A stretch of 15,525 nucleotides of DNA, from assembly GCF_020687045.1 (NCBI RefSeq), contig NZ_JAJEPW010000062.1, positions 1-15,525 on the forward strand, in the 5' to 3' direction. Below the pieces are notes generated by a model, which did not search any database, was not told where the DNA came from, and was given only the letters and a program-made list of their open reading frames with translations. The DNA comes from Vescimonas cirricatena. GTDB taxonomy: Bacteria > Bacillota > Clostridia > Oscillospirales > Oscillospiraceae. The translations under genes and the position numbers were made by a program. Positions 5,954 to 12,958 of this stretch are shown in pieces (position 1 is the stretch's first letter; the number at the start of each line of letters is the position of its first letter).

Positions 5954-7177
5954 ATGAAAGCTGAACGACCCTATCCCCAGATCGCCATCACTCCCAAGGG
6001 GGAGGCGGCCCTGACCGGCGGCCATCCCTGGGTGTACGAGGGGGAGGTCACCTCCGTTTCCGGCGCGCCTGCCGACGGCGACCTGGTGGACGTGGTAAGC
6101 CGCCGGGGCAGCTGGCTGGGCGCCGGATTTTACAACAGCCGCTCCCTGATCCGGGTGCGGCTTCTGTCCCGCAACCCCAACGACCGGTTCGACCCGGACT
6201 TCTGGGCCCGGCGGGTGAAATACGCCTGGGACTACCGCAAGACCGTCATGGCCCCGGAGGAGCTGACCTGCTGCCGGGTGATCTTCGGCGAGGCGGACCA
6301 TTTCCCGGGCCTGACTGTGGACCGCTTTGGCCCGGTGCTGGTGGCCCAGGTGCTGTGCCTGGGGCTGGACCGGGTGAAGGACGTGATCTTCTCCCAGCTG
6401 GTCCGGGTCCTGCGGGCCGACGGCCAGGACATCGCCGGGATATATGAGCGCAACGACGTTGCCCTGCGGGACAAGGAGGGCATGGCCCAGGGCAAGGGCT
6501 GGTATCCCCTGGCCGGGGAGCCTCTGCCGGACTTCACCCGCACGGACATTGTGGAAAACGGCATCCGCTACACCGTGGACTTTGAAAACGGCCAGAAAAC
6601 CGGCTTCTTCCTGGACCAGAAGTACAACCGCCAGGCGGTGGCCCGGCTGGCCCGGGGCAAAACGGTGCTGGACTGCTTCACCCACACCGGCTCCTTCGCC
6701 CTGAACGCCGCCCGGGGCGGCGCGGCCCGCGTCACCGCCGTGGACGTGTCGGAGTTCGCCGTGGAATGTGCCCGGGAAAACGCGGCGCGCAACGGCCTGT
6801 CCCAGGTGGTGGACTGCGTGGCCGCCAACGTGTTCGACCTGCTGCCCCAATTGCAGAAGGGGCAGTATGACTTCATCATCCTGGACCCTCCGGCCTTCAC
6901 CAAAAGCCGCCAGACCACCCGGCGGGCCATGGCCGGATATAAGGAGATCAACTACCGGGCCATGCGGCTGCTGCCCCGGGGCGGATACCTGGCCACCTGC
7001 TCGTGCAGTCACTTCGCCACCGAGGAGCTGTTCCGGAAAATGCTCCACGCCGCCGCCCGGGACGCCGGGGTCCAGCTGCGGCAGATCGAGGCCCGGCAGC
7101 AGTCCGCCGACCACCCCATCCTCTGGGGCGTGGAGGAGACCAGCTATCTGAAATTCTACCTGTTCCAGGTGGTATAA
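5954..7177 (+). CDS. rlmI: Class I SAM-dependent rRNA methyltransferase, RlmI-type
   Basis: This 407-residue protein matches the COG1092 family. RlmI of E. coli makes 5-methylcytosine at C1962 of 23S rRNA. An N-terminal PUA-like RNA-binding domain covers residues about 8-75 (GHPWVYEGEV at 23-32). A central EEHEE-type segment follows, then a Rossmann methyltransferase domain. SAM motifs are VLDCFTHTGSFALNAA (238-253) and VDVSEFAV. The catalytic region has FIILDPPAF (307-315) and the family's TCSCSHF (348-354), which carries the active Cys. An ATG at 5921 lies inside the predicted promoter and has no ribosome-binding site. ATG 5954 has AAAGGA about 11 bp upstream. It is the first gene of a six-gene operon. 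The exact target base is inferred from family. Confidence 0.92.
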   Translation: MKAERPYPQIAITPKGEAALTGGHPWVYEGEVTSVSGAPADGDLVDVVSRRGSWLGAGFYNSRSLIRVRLLSRNPNDRFDPDFWARRVKYAWDYRKTVMAPEELTCCRVIFGEADHFPGLTVDRFGPVLVAQVLCLGLDRVKDVIFSQLVRVLRADGQDIAGIYERNDVALRDKEGMAQGKGWYPLAGEPLPDFTRTDIVENGIRYTVDFENGQKTGFFLDQKYNRQAVARLARGKTVLDCFTHTGSFALNAARGGAARVTAVDVSEFAVECARENAARNGLSQVVDCVAANVFDLLPQLQKGQYDFIILDPPAFTKSRQTTRRAMAGYKEINYRAMRLLPRGGYLATCSCSHFATEELFRKMLHAAARDAGVQLRQIEARQQSADHPILWGVEETSYLKFYLFQVV

Positions 7178-7188
7178 AGTGGTATAAA
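7169..7188 (+). repeat. 10-bp tandem duplication at the rlmI stop codon
   Basis: GTGGTATAAA is repeated head to tail at 7169-7178 and 7179-7188. The first copy supplies the last codons and TAA stop of rlmI. The second lies just before the AAGGAG of the next gene. Confidence 0.5.
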
Positions 7189-7200
7189 AAGGAGAAAAAC

Positions 7201-7977
7201 ATGGAATTTCGCGTTTTGGCCATCGGCGACGTCACCAGCGAGGAGGGTACCGCCCACCTGCGCCGCCATCTGCCGGGCTTTAAAAAAATGAAGGGCGTGG
7301 ACTTCACCGTTATCAACGGCGAGAACATCTCCGGCACCGGCCTGACCCCCCAGCAGGCCGACGACCTGTTTGCCGCCGGGGCCGACGTCATCACCCTGGG
7401 CAACCACACCTGGGGCAAAATGCAGATCACCGATTATCTGGAGGAGAACCGCTACATTCTCCGCCCTGCCAACTTCTCCCCCCGCACTCCGGGCCGGGGC
7501 TACGGGGTCTATGACCTGGGCCGGGTGCAGGTGGCGGTGATGGTGCTCATCGGCCGGTGCGACCTGGCCTGGGGCAGCGACAACCCCTTCACCACGGCGG
7601 ACCGCCTGCTGAAGGCCGGGGACAAGCCCACCTTCACCCTGGTGGACTTTCACGCCCAGGCCACCAGCGAGAAGCTAGCCATGGCCTATTATCTGGACGG
7701 CCGGGTCTCCGCCCTGTGGGGCACCCACACCCATGTGCCCACCGCCGATGAGCGGGTGTTCCCCCAGGGCACCGGCTATATCACGGACCTGGGCATGACC
7801 GGTGCGGTGGAGTCCGTTCTGGGCATCCGCCCGGACCAGTCGGTGGAGTCGTTTCTGGGGGGCCTGCCGGGCCGCTACCGCCCGGCGGAGGGGCCCTGCA
7901 AGGCCCAGGGAGCCCTGTTCACCCTGGACAGCGCCACCGGTCTGTGCACCGCCGTGGAGCGGGTGGACATCCGATAA
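7201..7977 (+). CDS. ymdB: YmdB-type metallophosphoesterase (TIGR00282 family)
   Basis: This 258-residue protein is a homologue of Bacillus YmdB, a cytosolic di-metal phosphodiesterase that hydrolyses cyclic nucleotides and affects biofilm and sporulation decisions. All family metal ligands can be placed: D10 (IGDV), E41-N42 (INGENISGTG), N68-H69 (LGNHTW), H151 (DFHAQATSEK), H176 and H178 (GTHTHVPTAD). Upstream extension of the frame is possible but overlaps rlmI. AAGGAG (7189-7194) directly precedes ATG 7201, which fixes the start. It lies 23 bp after rlmI. In Bacillus ymdB follows rny; here rny is about 2.3 kb away on the other strand. Confidence 0.94.
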   Translation: MEFRVLAIGDVTSEEGTAHLRRHLPGFKKMKGVDFTVINGENISGTGLTPQQADDLFAAGADVITLGNHTWGKMQITDYLEENRYILRPANFSPRTPGRGYGVYDLGRVQVAVMVLIGRCDLAWGSDNPFTTADRLLKAGDKPTFTLVDFHAQATSEKLAMAYYLDGRVSALWGTHTHVPTADERVFPQGTGYITDLGMTGAVESVLGIRPDQSVESFLGGLPGRYRPAEGPCKAQGALFTLDSATGLCTAVERVDIR

Positions 7978-7998
7978 ATACAGAGGAGGAACCGTATC

Positions 7999-8490
7999 AT
8001 GTCTGTGGAAAAAGTCCGGGCCTATCTGGAGCATTTCGGCGTGTCGGACCGCATCCGGGAGTTCGATGTGTCCAGCGCCACCGTGGAGCTGGCCGCCGTG
8101 GCCGTGGGGGTGGAGCCCGCCCGCATCGCCAAGACCCTGAGCTTCAAGCTGGGGGAGGACCCCATTCTGGTGGTGGCCGCCGGCGACGCCAAGATCGACA
8201 ACAGCAAGTATAAGCACCTTTTCGGCATGAAGGCCAAAATGCTCACCCCGGAGGAGGCGGTGGAGCGCATCGGCCACGCCGTAGGCGGTGTGTGCCCCTT
8301 CGCCCTGCCGGAGGACGTGAAAACCTACCTGGATCTGTCCCTGCGGCGGTTTGACACGGTGTTTCCCGCCGTGGGCAGCGCCGCCAGCGCCATCGAGCTG
8401 ACCTGTGACCAGCTGGAGCGCTGCTGCGGGACCAATTTTGTCTCCTGGGTGGACGTGTGCAAGGGCTGGCAGGAGGAGACGGATGGCTAA
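7999..8490 (+). CDS. YbaK/EbsC-family aminoacyl-tRNA deacylase
   Basis: This 163-residue single-domain protein belongs to the YbaK/ProX family, which hydrolyses mischarged tRNAs such as Cys- or Ala-tRNAPro. Family features are the substrate-pocket Lys in RIAKTLSFK (K45), the LVVAAGDAKIDNSKYKHLFG block (58-76), the GGVCPFAL glycine loop (96-103) and the closing strand VFPAVGSAASAIELT. GAGGAGGA (7983-7990) lies 8 bp before the ATG. The gene is 21 bp after ymdB and its end overlaps the next start by 8 bp, so translation is probably coupled. Which tRNA it edits cannot be told from sequence. Confidence 0.9.
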   Translation: MSVEKVRAYLEHFGVSDRIREFDVSSATVELAAVAVGVEPARIAKTLSFKLGEDPILVVAAGDAKIDNSKYKHLFGMKAKMLTPEEAVERIGHAVGGVCPFALPEDVKTYLDLSLRRFDTVFPAVGSAASAIELTCDQLERCCGTNFVSWVDVCKGWQEETDG

Positions 8491-9568
8491 GGTGCTTCAT
8501 GCGGCGGATTTCCACCTGGACAGTGCCTTCCGCTCCCTGCCGGAGGAGCAGGCCCGTCTGCGGCGGCAGGAGAGCCGGGAGCTGCCCGGCCGCCTGGTGG
8601 ACTGGGCCAACGACCACGGAGCCCAGCTGATGCTGCTGGCCGGGGACCTGTTCGACTCCGACCGGCTGTACAGTCAGACGGCCCAGATGCTGGCCCAGGC
8701 CCTGTCCCGCTTTCGGGGCACGGTGGTCATCGCACCGGGAAATCACGACTGGCTCTCCGCCGCCAGTCCCTACCGCCAGCCCATCTGGCCGGAGAATGTC
8801 CGCATCTTCCTGGGCCGGGGCATGGAGCGCCTGGTGCTGCCGGAGCTGGGCTGCACCGTATACGGCGCGGCCTTCACCGCCCCGGAGGAGGCGGAAAGCG
8901 GCCTGCGGGGCTTTTATGCCCAGCCTGACGGCAGCGCCCGCATCATGGTCCTCCACGGGGACGTGGGCAGCCGGGAGGGCCGCTACCGCCCCATCGCCCC
9001 GGAGGAGATCGCCTCCACGGGCCTGGACTATCTGGCCCTGGGCCATGTCCACGCCCCCTCGGCCATGAACCGGGCCGGGAGCACCGTGTGGGCCTATCCC
9101 GGCTGTCCCCAGGGCCGGGGCTTTGACGAGACCGGCGACCGGGGCTTCCTGTTCGGCGACGTGGAGCCGGGCCGGGTGGATATGCAGTTTGTCCCCTTTG
9201 CCCGCCGCCGCTATGAGATCCTCACCGTGGACGTGTCCCAGGGGGACGCCCTGGAGGCCATCCGCCGCCGTCTGCCGCCGGACACCTCCCAGGACATCTA
9301 CCGCATCCGCCTGACCGGCGAAACGGCGGAGCCGCTGACCCTGCCCGCCCTGGAGCAGGCCCTGTCCGGCGGCTTCTTCCAGCTGGAGCTGGCGGACGAC
9401 ACCCGGCTGCGCCGGGACCTGTGGGACCGCTGCGGCGATGATACCCTGCGGGGCCTGTTTCTGCGCCGGCTGCGCCAGGAATATGACGCCGCCGACCCCC
9501 GGCGGCAGAAGGAAATCGAGCAGGCGGTGCGCTTCGGCCTGGCCGCCATGGACAACAAGGAGCTTTGA
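8483..9568 (+). CDS. SbcD/YhaO-like DNA repair exonuclease (metallophosphoesterase)
   Basis: This 361-residue protein has the calcineurin-like phosphoesterase motifs in order: D9-x-H11 (AADFHLDSAF), GD 54-55 (LLAGDLFDSD), GNHD 86-89, H158 (LHGDVG) and GHVH 187-190. The closest known pattern is Bacillus YhaO, an SbcD/Mre11-like nuclease. Residues after about 240 form the capping domain. Such nucleases normally work with a coiled-coil ATPase (SbcC/YhaN) encoded next door. None follows here; the next gene is asparaginase. ATG 8483 has AGGAGGAGA just upstream and overlaps the deacylase stop by 8 bp. A frame extension further upstream lies inside the deacylase gene and is unlikely. Confidence 0.9.
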   Translation: MAKVLHAADFHLDSAFRSLPEEQARLRRQESRELPGRLVDWANDHGAQLMLLAGDLFDSDRLYSQTAQMLAQALSRFRGTVVIAPGNHDWLSAASPYRQPIWPENVRIFLGRGMERLVLPELGCTVYGAAFTAPEEAESGLRGFYAQPDGSARIMVLHGDVGSREGRYRPIAPEEIASTGLDYLALGHVHAPSAMNRAGSTVWAYPGCPQGRGFDETGDRGFLFGDVEPGRVDMQFVPFARRRYEILTVDVSQGDALEAIRRRLPPDTSQDIYRIRLTGETAEPLTLPALEQALSGGFFQLELADDTRLRRDLWDRCGDDTLRGLFLRRLRQEYDAADPRRQKEIEQAVRFGLAAMDNKEL

Positions 9569-9569
9569 T

Positions 9570-10565
9570 ATGAAAAACATCCTCATGATCGGCACCGGCG
9601 GCACCATCGCCTCCGGCCAGACGGCGGAGGGTCTTGCTCCCGAGCTGGACCCCAGCCGCCTTTTGCAGGATACACCCCGGGTGGCCCAGCTGTGCCGGGT
9701 GGACTGCCTGCAGCTGTACAGCCTGGACAGCACCAACATCCGCCCCTGTCACTGGCTGGGCCTGGCCCGGGCCATCCGGGAGCGGTACGACCAGTATGAC
9801 GGCTTCGTCATCAGCCACGGCACCGACACCATGGCCTACACGGCGGCGGCCCTGAGCTATCTCATCCAGGACTGTCCCAAGCCCATCGTCCTCACCGGGG
9901 CCCAGAAGCCCATCTGGTACGACGGCACCGACTCCAAGCGCAACCTCACCGACGCGTTCCTGTATGCCTGCCGGGGCTGCGGCGGGGTGCAGATCGTGTT
10001 CAACGGCAAGGTCATTCTGGGCACCCGTGCCCGCAAGACCTTCTCCAAGAGCTTCCAGGCCTTTTCCAGCGTCAACTATCCGGAGCTGGCCCTGATCCAG
10101 GACGAGCGCCTGCTGCAATATATCACCACCGGCAGCCGCCCCGCCCCCCGGTTTTACGATGCCCTGGACGGCAGTGTGGGCCTGCTGAAGCTGATTCCCG
10201 GCACCCGGCGGGAGCTGCTGGCCTTTATGGCCGATCACTATGACGGCCTGGTCATCGAAGGCTTCGGCGTAGGCGGCCTGCCGGAATACGACGGGTTTTA
10301 CGATGTGGTCCGCCAGGCGGCGGAGGCGGGCAAGCTCATCGTCATGACCACCCAGGTGCCCAACGAGGGCAGCGACCTGACGGTATACCATGTGGGCGGC
10401 CACCTGAAGCACACCCTCCAGGTGCTGGAAGCCTATGACATGACCACCGAGTCCGCTGTGTGCAAGCTCATGTGGATCCTGGGCCAGACCCGGGACTTCG
10501 CCCAGGCGGAAAAGCTGTTCTACACCCCGGTCTCCCGGGACATTCTCCGGTTTTCCGGGGAATAA
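9570..10565 (+). CDS. ansA: Type I (cytoplasmic) L-asparaginase
   Basis: The enzyme converts L-asparagine to aspartate and ammonia. Its 331-residue length matches cytoplasmic type I enzymes (E. coli AnsA, 338). There is no signal peptide. The two active-site signatures are intact: ILMIGTGGTIASG with nucleophile T12, and SHGTDTMAYTAAAL with the T85-D86 pair; S54 (LDSTNI) is the likely substrate-binding Ser. VLTGAQKP and SKRNLTDA are also typical. Only 1 bp separates it from the nuclease gene, whose last codons contain its AAGGAG site (9558-9563). It is the fifth gene of the operon. The gene symbol is by family, not by demonstrated orthology. Confidence 0.93.
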   Translation: MKNILMIGTGGTIASGQTAEGLAPELDPSRLLQDTPRVAQLCRVDCLQLYSLDSTNIRPCHWLGLARAIRERYDQYDGFVISHGTDTMAYTAAALSYLIQDCPKPIVLTGAQKPIWYDGTDSKRNLTDAFLYACRGCGGVQIVFNGKVILGTRARKTFSKSFQAFSSVNYPELALIQDERLLQYITTGSRPAPRFYDALDGSVGLLKLIPGTRRELLAFMADHYDGLVIEGFGVGGLPEYDGFYDVVRQAAEAGKLIVMTTQVPNEGSDLTVYHVGGHLKHTLQVLEAYDMTTESAVCKLMWILGQTRDFAQAEKLFYTPVSRDILRFSGE

Positions 10566-10585
10566 GCGAAGCGAGGTGAACCCCT

Positions 10586-11422
10586 ATGGCTGAATTTCTG
10601 CCGGGCGCTCCCGTGGCGGAGCGCCTGACCCAGGACCTGAAAGCCCGGTCCGACGCCCTGCGGCAGCGGGGCGTGGTCCCCACCCTGGCCATCATCCGGG
10701 TGGGCCGGGACCCCGGCGGCCTGGCCTATGAAAAGGGCGCAGCCTCCCGCTGCGCCAAGTGCGGCATCGACCTGCGCCGCATCCCCCTGGATGACGCCGC
10801 CTCCCTGCCGGAGGTCATCCGATCCGTGAACGACGATCCCGCCATCCACGGCTGCCTGCTGCTGCGTCCCCTGGCGGACAAGGCGGCGGAGGAAGCCGCC
10901 GGGCGGCTTCTGTCCCCGGACAAGGACGTGGACGGCATGACCCCCGGCTCCCTGGCGGGACTGCTGACCGGCCGGGGCGGCTTCGCCCCCTGCACGGCCC
11001 AGGCCTGCCTGGAGCTGCTGGACTATTACGGCGTGGACCCGGCGGGCCGCCGGGCGGTGGTCATCGGCCGCAGCCTGGTGGTGGGGCAGCCCGCCGCCCT
11101 GCTGCTCCAGCGCCGCAACGCCACCGTTACCGTGTGCCACACCGGCACCCGCCATATCCCGGCCCTGTCCCGGGACGCGGACATCGTCATTGCCGCCGCC
11201 GGACGGCCGGGCCTCATCACGGTGGACTGTCTCCGTCCGGGGCAGACGGTGCTGGACGTGGGCGTCCATCCCGGGCCGGACGGAACCCTCTGCGGCGATG
11301 TGGCGGCGGAGGCCGCCGGACTGGACGTGGCCCTGACCCCGGTTCCCGGCGGCGTAGGCTCCGTCACCTCCGCCGTCCTCTGCAAGCACACCATCCAGGC
11401 GGCGGAAAACACACGGCTATAA
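10586..11422 (+). CDS. folD: FolD-type methylenetetrahydrofolate dehydrogenase, divergent active site
   Basis: FolD oxidises 5,10-methylene-THF to methenyl-THF with NADP and hydrolyses it to 10-formyl-THF. The 278-residue length is typical. Recognisable blocks are KDVDGMTP (113-120), PCTAQACLELL (135-145), the Rossmann nucleotide motif VVIGRSLVVGQP (158-169), ATVTVCHTGT, GDVA and TPVPGGVGSVT (251-261). Y48 is present, but the active-site Lys four residues later (K54 in E. coli) is A52. The Gln of the VQLPLP motif is L93 in LLRPLA. Both residues matter for cyclohydrolase chemistry, so this copy may act only as a dehydrogenase or on another substrate. GAGGTGA (10573-10579) lies 6 bp before the ATG. 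It is the last gene of the operon. Confidence 0.88.
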   Translation: MAEFLPGAPVAERLTQDLKARSDALRQRGVVPTLAIIRVGRDPGGLAYEKGAASRCAKCGIDLRRIPLDDAASLPEVIRSVNDDPAIHGCLLLRPLADKAAEEAAGRLLSPDKDVDGMTPGSLAGLLTGRGGFAPCTAQACLELLDYYGVDPAGRRAVVIGRSLVVGQPAALLLQRRNATVTVCHTGTRHIPALSRDADIVIAAAGRPGLITVDCLRPGQTVLDVGVHPGPDGTLCGDVAAEAAGLDVALTPVPGGVGSVTSAVLCKHTIQAAENTRL

Positions 11423-11465
11423 CAAAATACAGGGACCTGCGAAAATCGCAGGTCCCTGTATTTTG
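11423..11465. terminator. Bidirectional terminator shared by folD and trxA
   Basis: A perfect 20-bp stem (11423-11442 with 11446-11465) has a 3-nt AAA loop. The GC-rich core is flanked by AAAATA and TATTTT, giving a T-rich exit on both strands. It begins one base after the folD stop and lies 9 bp from the trxA stop. Confidence 0.9.
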
Positions 11466-11474
11466 CTTTTGCGT

Positions 11475-11783
11475 TTATTTCACCAGGTCCAGGATCTCCT
11501 GGGGCGATACCAGGCCCACGGACCGGTCCGCCATCTGGCCGCCCTTGAACACCAGCAGGGTGGGGATGCTCTCGATGCCGTACTGCAAAGCCAGGTCCCG
11601 GTTTTCGTCCACGTCCACCTTGACGATCTTCAGCTCCGGGTGCTGGCCGGACAGCTCCTCCAGAATCGGGGCCAGCATCCGGCAGGGGCCGCACCAGGTG
11701 GCCCAGAAGTCCACCAGCACCGTGCCGCTATCCTGCAGGACCTCCCGGTCAAATTCGCTCTCGTTCACATGCAAAATCGCCAT
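11475..11783 (-). CDS. trxA: Thioredoxin
   Basis: This 102-residue protein is a complete cytosolic thioredoxin that reduces disulfides in target proteins. FWATWCGPC carries the redox pair C31 and C34, cis-proline is P74 (ESIPTLLVF), and D25 is the buried aspartate (LVDFWA). The frame extends upstream by 18 codons, but GAGGAGG lies 8 bp before ATG 11783, which gives the standard N-terminus. An extended -10 promoter sits just upstream. It is last in the minus-strand gene run after the two membrane-protein genes. Confidence 0.96.
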   Translation of the reverse strand: MAILHVNESEFDREVLQDSGTVLVDFWATWCGPCRMLAPILEELSGQHPELKIVKVDVDENRDLALQYGIESIPTLLVFKGGQMADRSVGLVSPQEILDLVK

Positions 11784-11813
11784 ATGCAGCGCCTCCTCGT
11801 TTGGTATAGTCGT

Positions 11814-11846
11814 ATTATAACAGGTTTCGCGCCGCATTTCTGCGGC
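11814..11846 (-). promoter_or_regulatory. Extended -10 promoter and overlapping hairpin upstream of trxA
   Basis: On the minus strand TG-T-TATAAT (-10 at 11819-11814) is a good extended -10, but no convincing -35 lies 16-18 bp upstream. A 6-bp palindrome with a 4-nt loop (GCCGCA/TGCGGC, 11831-11846) occupies the -35 area. It could be an operator or the end of the upstream transcript. Confidence 0.55.
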
Positions 11847-11882
11847 ATATGCAACAGTTGGTCAAAAAAATCACAAAGTTTT

Positions 11883-12365
11883 TCAGAAAGGGATGGTCCC
11901 CATGGCCGCAGCCGCCGGGTCGGCAAAGGGCCCGATGTCCGGAGCGCCCACCGTCAGCAGGAGATAGGCGATCCCCACCAGGATGGCCAGCACATACCAC
12001 ACCAGCTCCCCGCCGGGGACCCGCCGGGACAGCACCGTGCCGTGGAGGGTCAGTCCCCCGGCCAGCACCAGGCTCCACAGCCGCAGCCACCGGCCCGGCA
12101 GCAGCCAGCACAGCCCCGCCATGCACAGGGGCATCGCCGCCAGCAGCAGGCAGTGCCCGCCCCGGCAGCCCCCCTCTGGGCCCAGCCGCCAGATCACCAG
12201 AGCCGCCGGAAGATACGGCCAGAACAGCAGCTTCCCCATTTCCCAGGGACTGCCGTTGGCCGGAGCCAGCAGGGCCGTCAGCGGACACGGAAAGGTCCTG
12301 TGCAGCAGCCACAGCGCCGCCGCCGCTGCCGCCGCCGTGAAAAATCCCAGGATATAGCGCCTCAA
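11883..12365 (-). CDS. Integral membrane protein, divergent paralogue of the neighbouring DUF6512-like protein
   Basis: This 160-residue protein has about five hydrophobic segments (near residues 5-21, 43-61, 72-88, 92-108 and 120-138). It resembles the next gene's product. Both have a loop of the form P/V-N-x-S-x-W-E followed by a K-L-L membrane segment (here PANGSPWEMGKLLFWPYL, there VNESTWEHMKLL). Both end in a P-x-FADP motif. The loop is less conserved here: PANGSPWE replaces SVNESTWE and the LHF motif is LHR. The start is a rare TTG (12365), supported by GGAGGTG 7-8 bp upstream; no better ATG is available. It follows the other membrane gene by 51 bp. Function unknown. Confidence 0.72.
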   Translation of the reverse strand: MRRYILGFFTAAAAAAALWLLHRTFPCPLTALLAPANGSPWEMGKLLFWPYLPAALVIWRLGPEGGCRGGHCLLLAAMPLCMAGLCWLLPGRWLRLWSLVLAGGLTLHGTVLSRRVPGGELVWYVLAILVGIAYLLLTVGAPDIGPFADPAAAAMGTIPF

Positions 12366-12416
12366 TTTCCCCCACCTCCGGCCCTACCCTATGCGCCGGG
12401 GCGGGGGAAAAGAACC

Positions 12417-12953
12417 CTATCGGATTCCCCGCAGGCCCGTCTCCGGGTCCGCGAACAGCGGCAGGTCTGGCGGGGCGAAGGTCCATAGGATAAACGCCGC
12501 CCATACCGCTGCCAGCACCGCCGCCCCGGCCACTTGCCACACCGGGGACGCCAGGGCCCGGCGGCGCAGCATGGCCCAGGTCACCCAGAAGCCCAGCAGC
12601 ACGGCTATCTGGAAAATGGCCACGTCCAGCCACATGATGTCCCGGCCCAGAACCCCCTGATACCCGTAAAACAGCAGCGGGATAGCCGCCAGCCCTGCCA
12701 GCAGGCCCGCCGCCCGGGCCGTCAGCACCGGCAGGCCGGTGCGCCGCAGGGCGGCAAACTCCACGATGCTCCACAGGACCCAGGGGGTGGTCAGCAGCTT
12801 CATATGCTCCCAGGTGGACTCGTTGACGGAGGCCAAGGCCCCCACCACCGGGCTTTGCCCGGACCAATCATATATAAAGTGCAGCAGATTCCCCGCCGCC
12901 AGCACGAATATCAGCCCCAGGACCTCCCAGGTGCGCCATTTTCTGTCGCTCAT
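12417..12953 (-). CDS. Integral membrane protein with VNESTWEH motif (DUF6512-like)
   Basis: This 178-residue protein has four to five membrane helices. The N-terminal half carries the most conserved part of the family: LLHFIYDWSGQS, then SVNESTWEHMKLL in a loop before a membrane segment. I believe this is the DUF6512 signature, but I could not check it. No function is known. The frame also opens at a GTG (12962). That codon overlaps the upstream stop and sits on the AAGGAAGG ribosome-binding site, so I chose ATG 12953, 8 bp after that site. The start is only 5 bp after the SpoIVFB-like gene, so translation coupling and a shared role are plausible. Confidence 0.8.
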   Translation of the reverse strand: MSDRKWRTWEVLGLIFVLAAGNLLHFIYDWSGQSPVVGALASVNESTWEHMKLLTTPWVLWSIVEFAALRRTGLPVLTARAAGLLAGLAAIPLLFYGYQGVLGRDIMWLDVAIFQIAVLLGFWVTWAMLRRRALASPVWQVAGAAVLAAVWAAFILWTFAPPDLPLFADPETGLRGIR

Positions 12954-12958
12954 GCGCT

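Noticed and set aside
5867..7114. Minus-strand frame of 415 codons opposite rlmI
   Set aside because: The plus-strand gene has intact PUA and methyltransferase motifs. The minus frame has no ribosome-binding site or recognisable domain.
8243..10412. Two long overlapping minus-strand frames opposite the nuclease and asparaginase genes
   Set aside because: They are mirror frames of well-supported genes, with biased composition and no start signals.
11815..12867. Gly/Pro-rich minus-strand frame of 350 codons across both membrane-protein genes
   Set aside because: It conflicts with two frames that have membrane helices, shared motifs and ribosome-binding sites, and its Gly-Gly-Pro content is a GC artefact.
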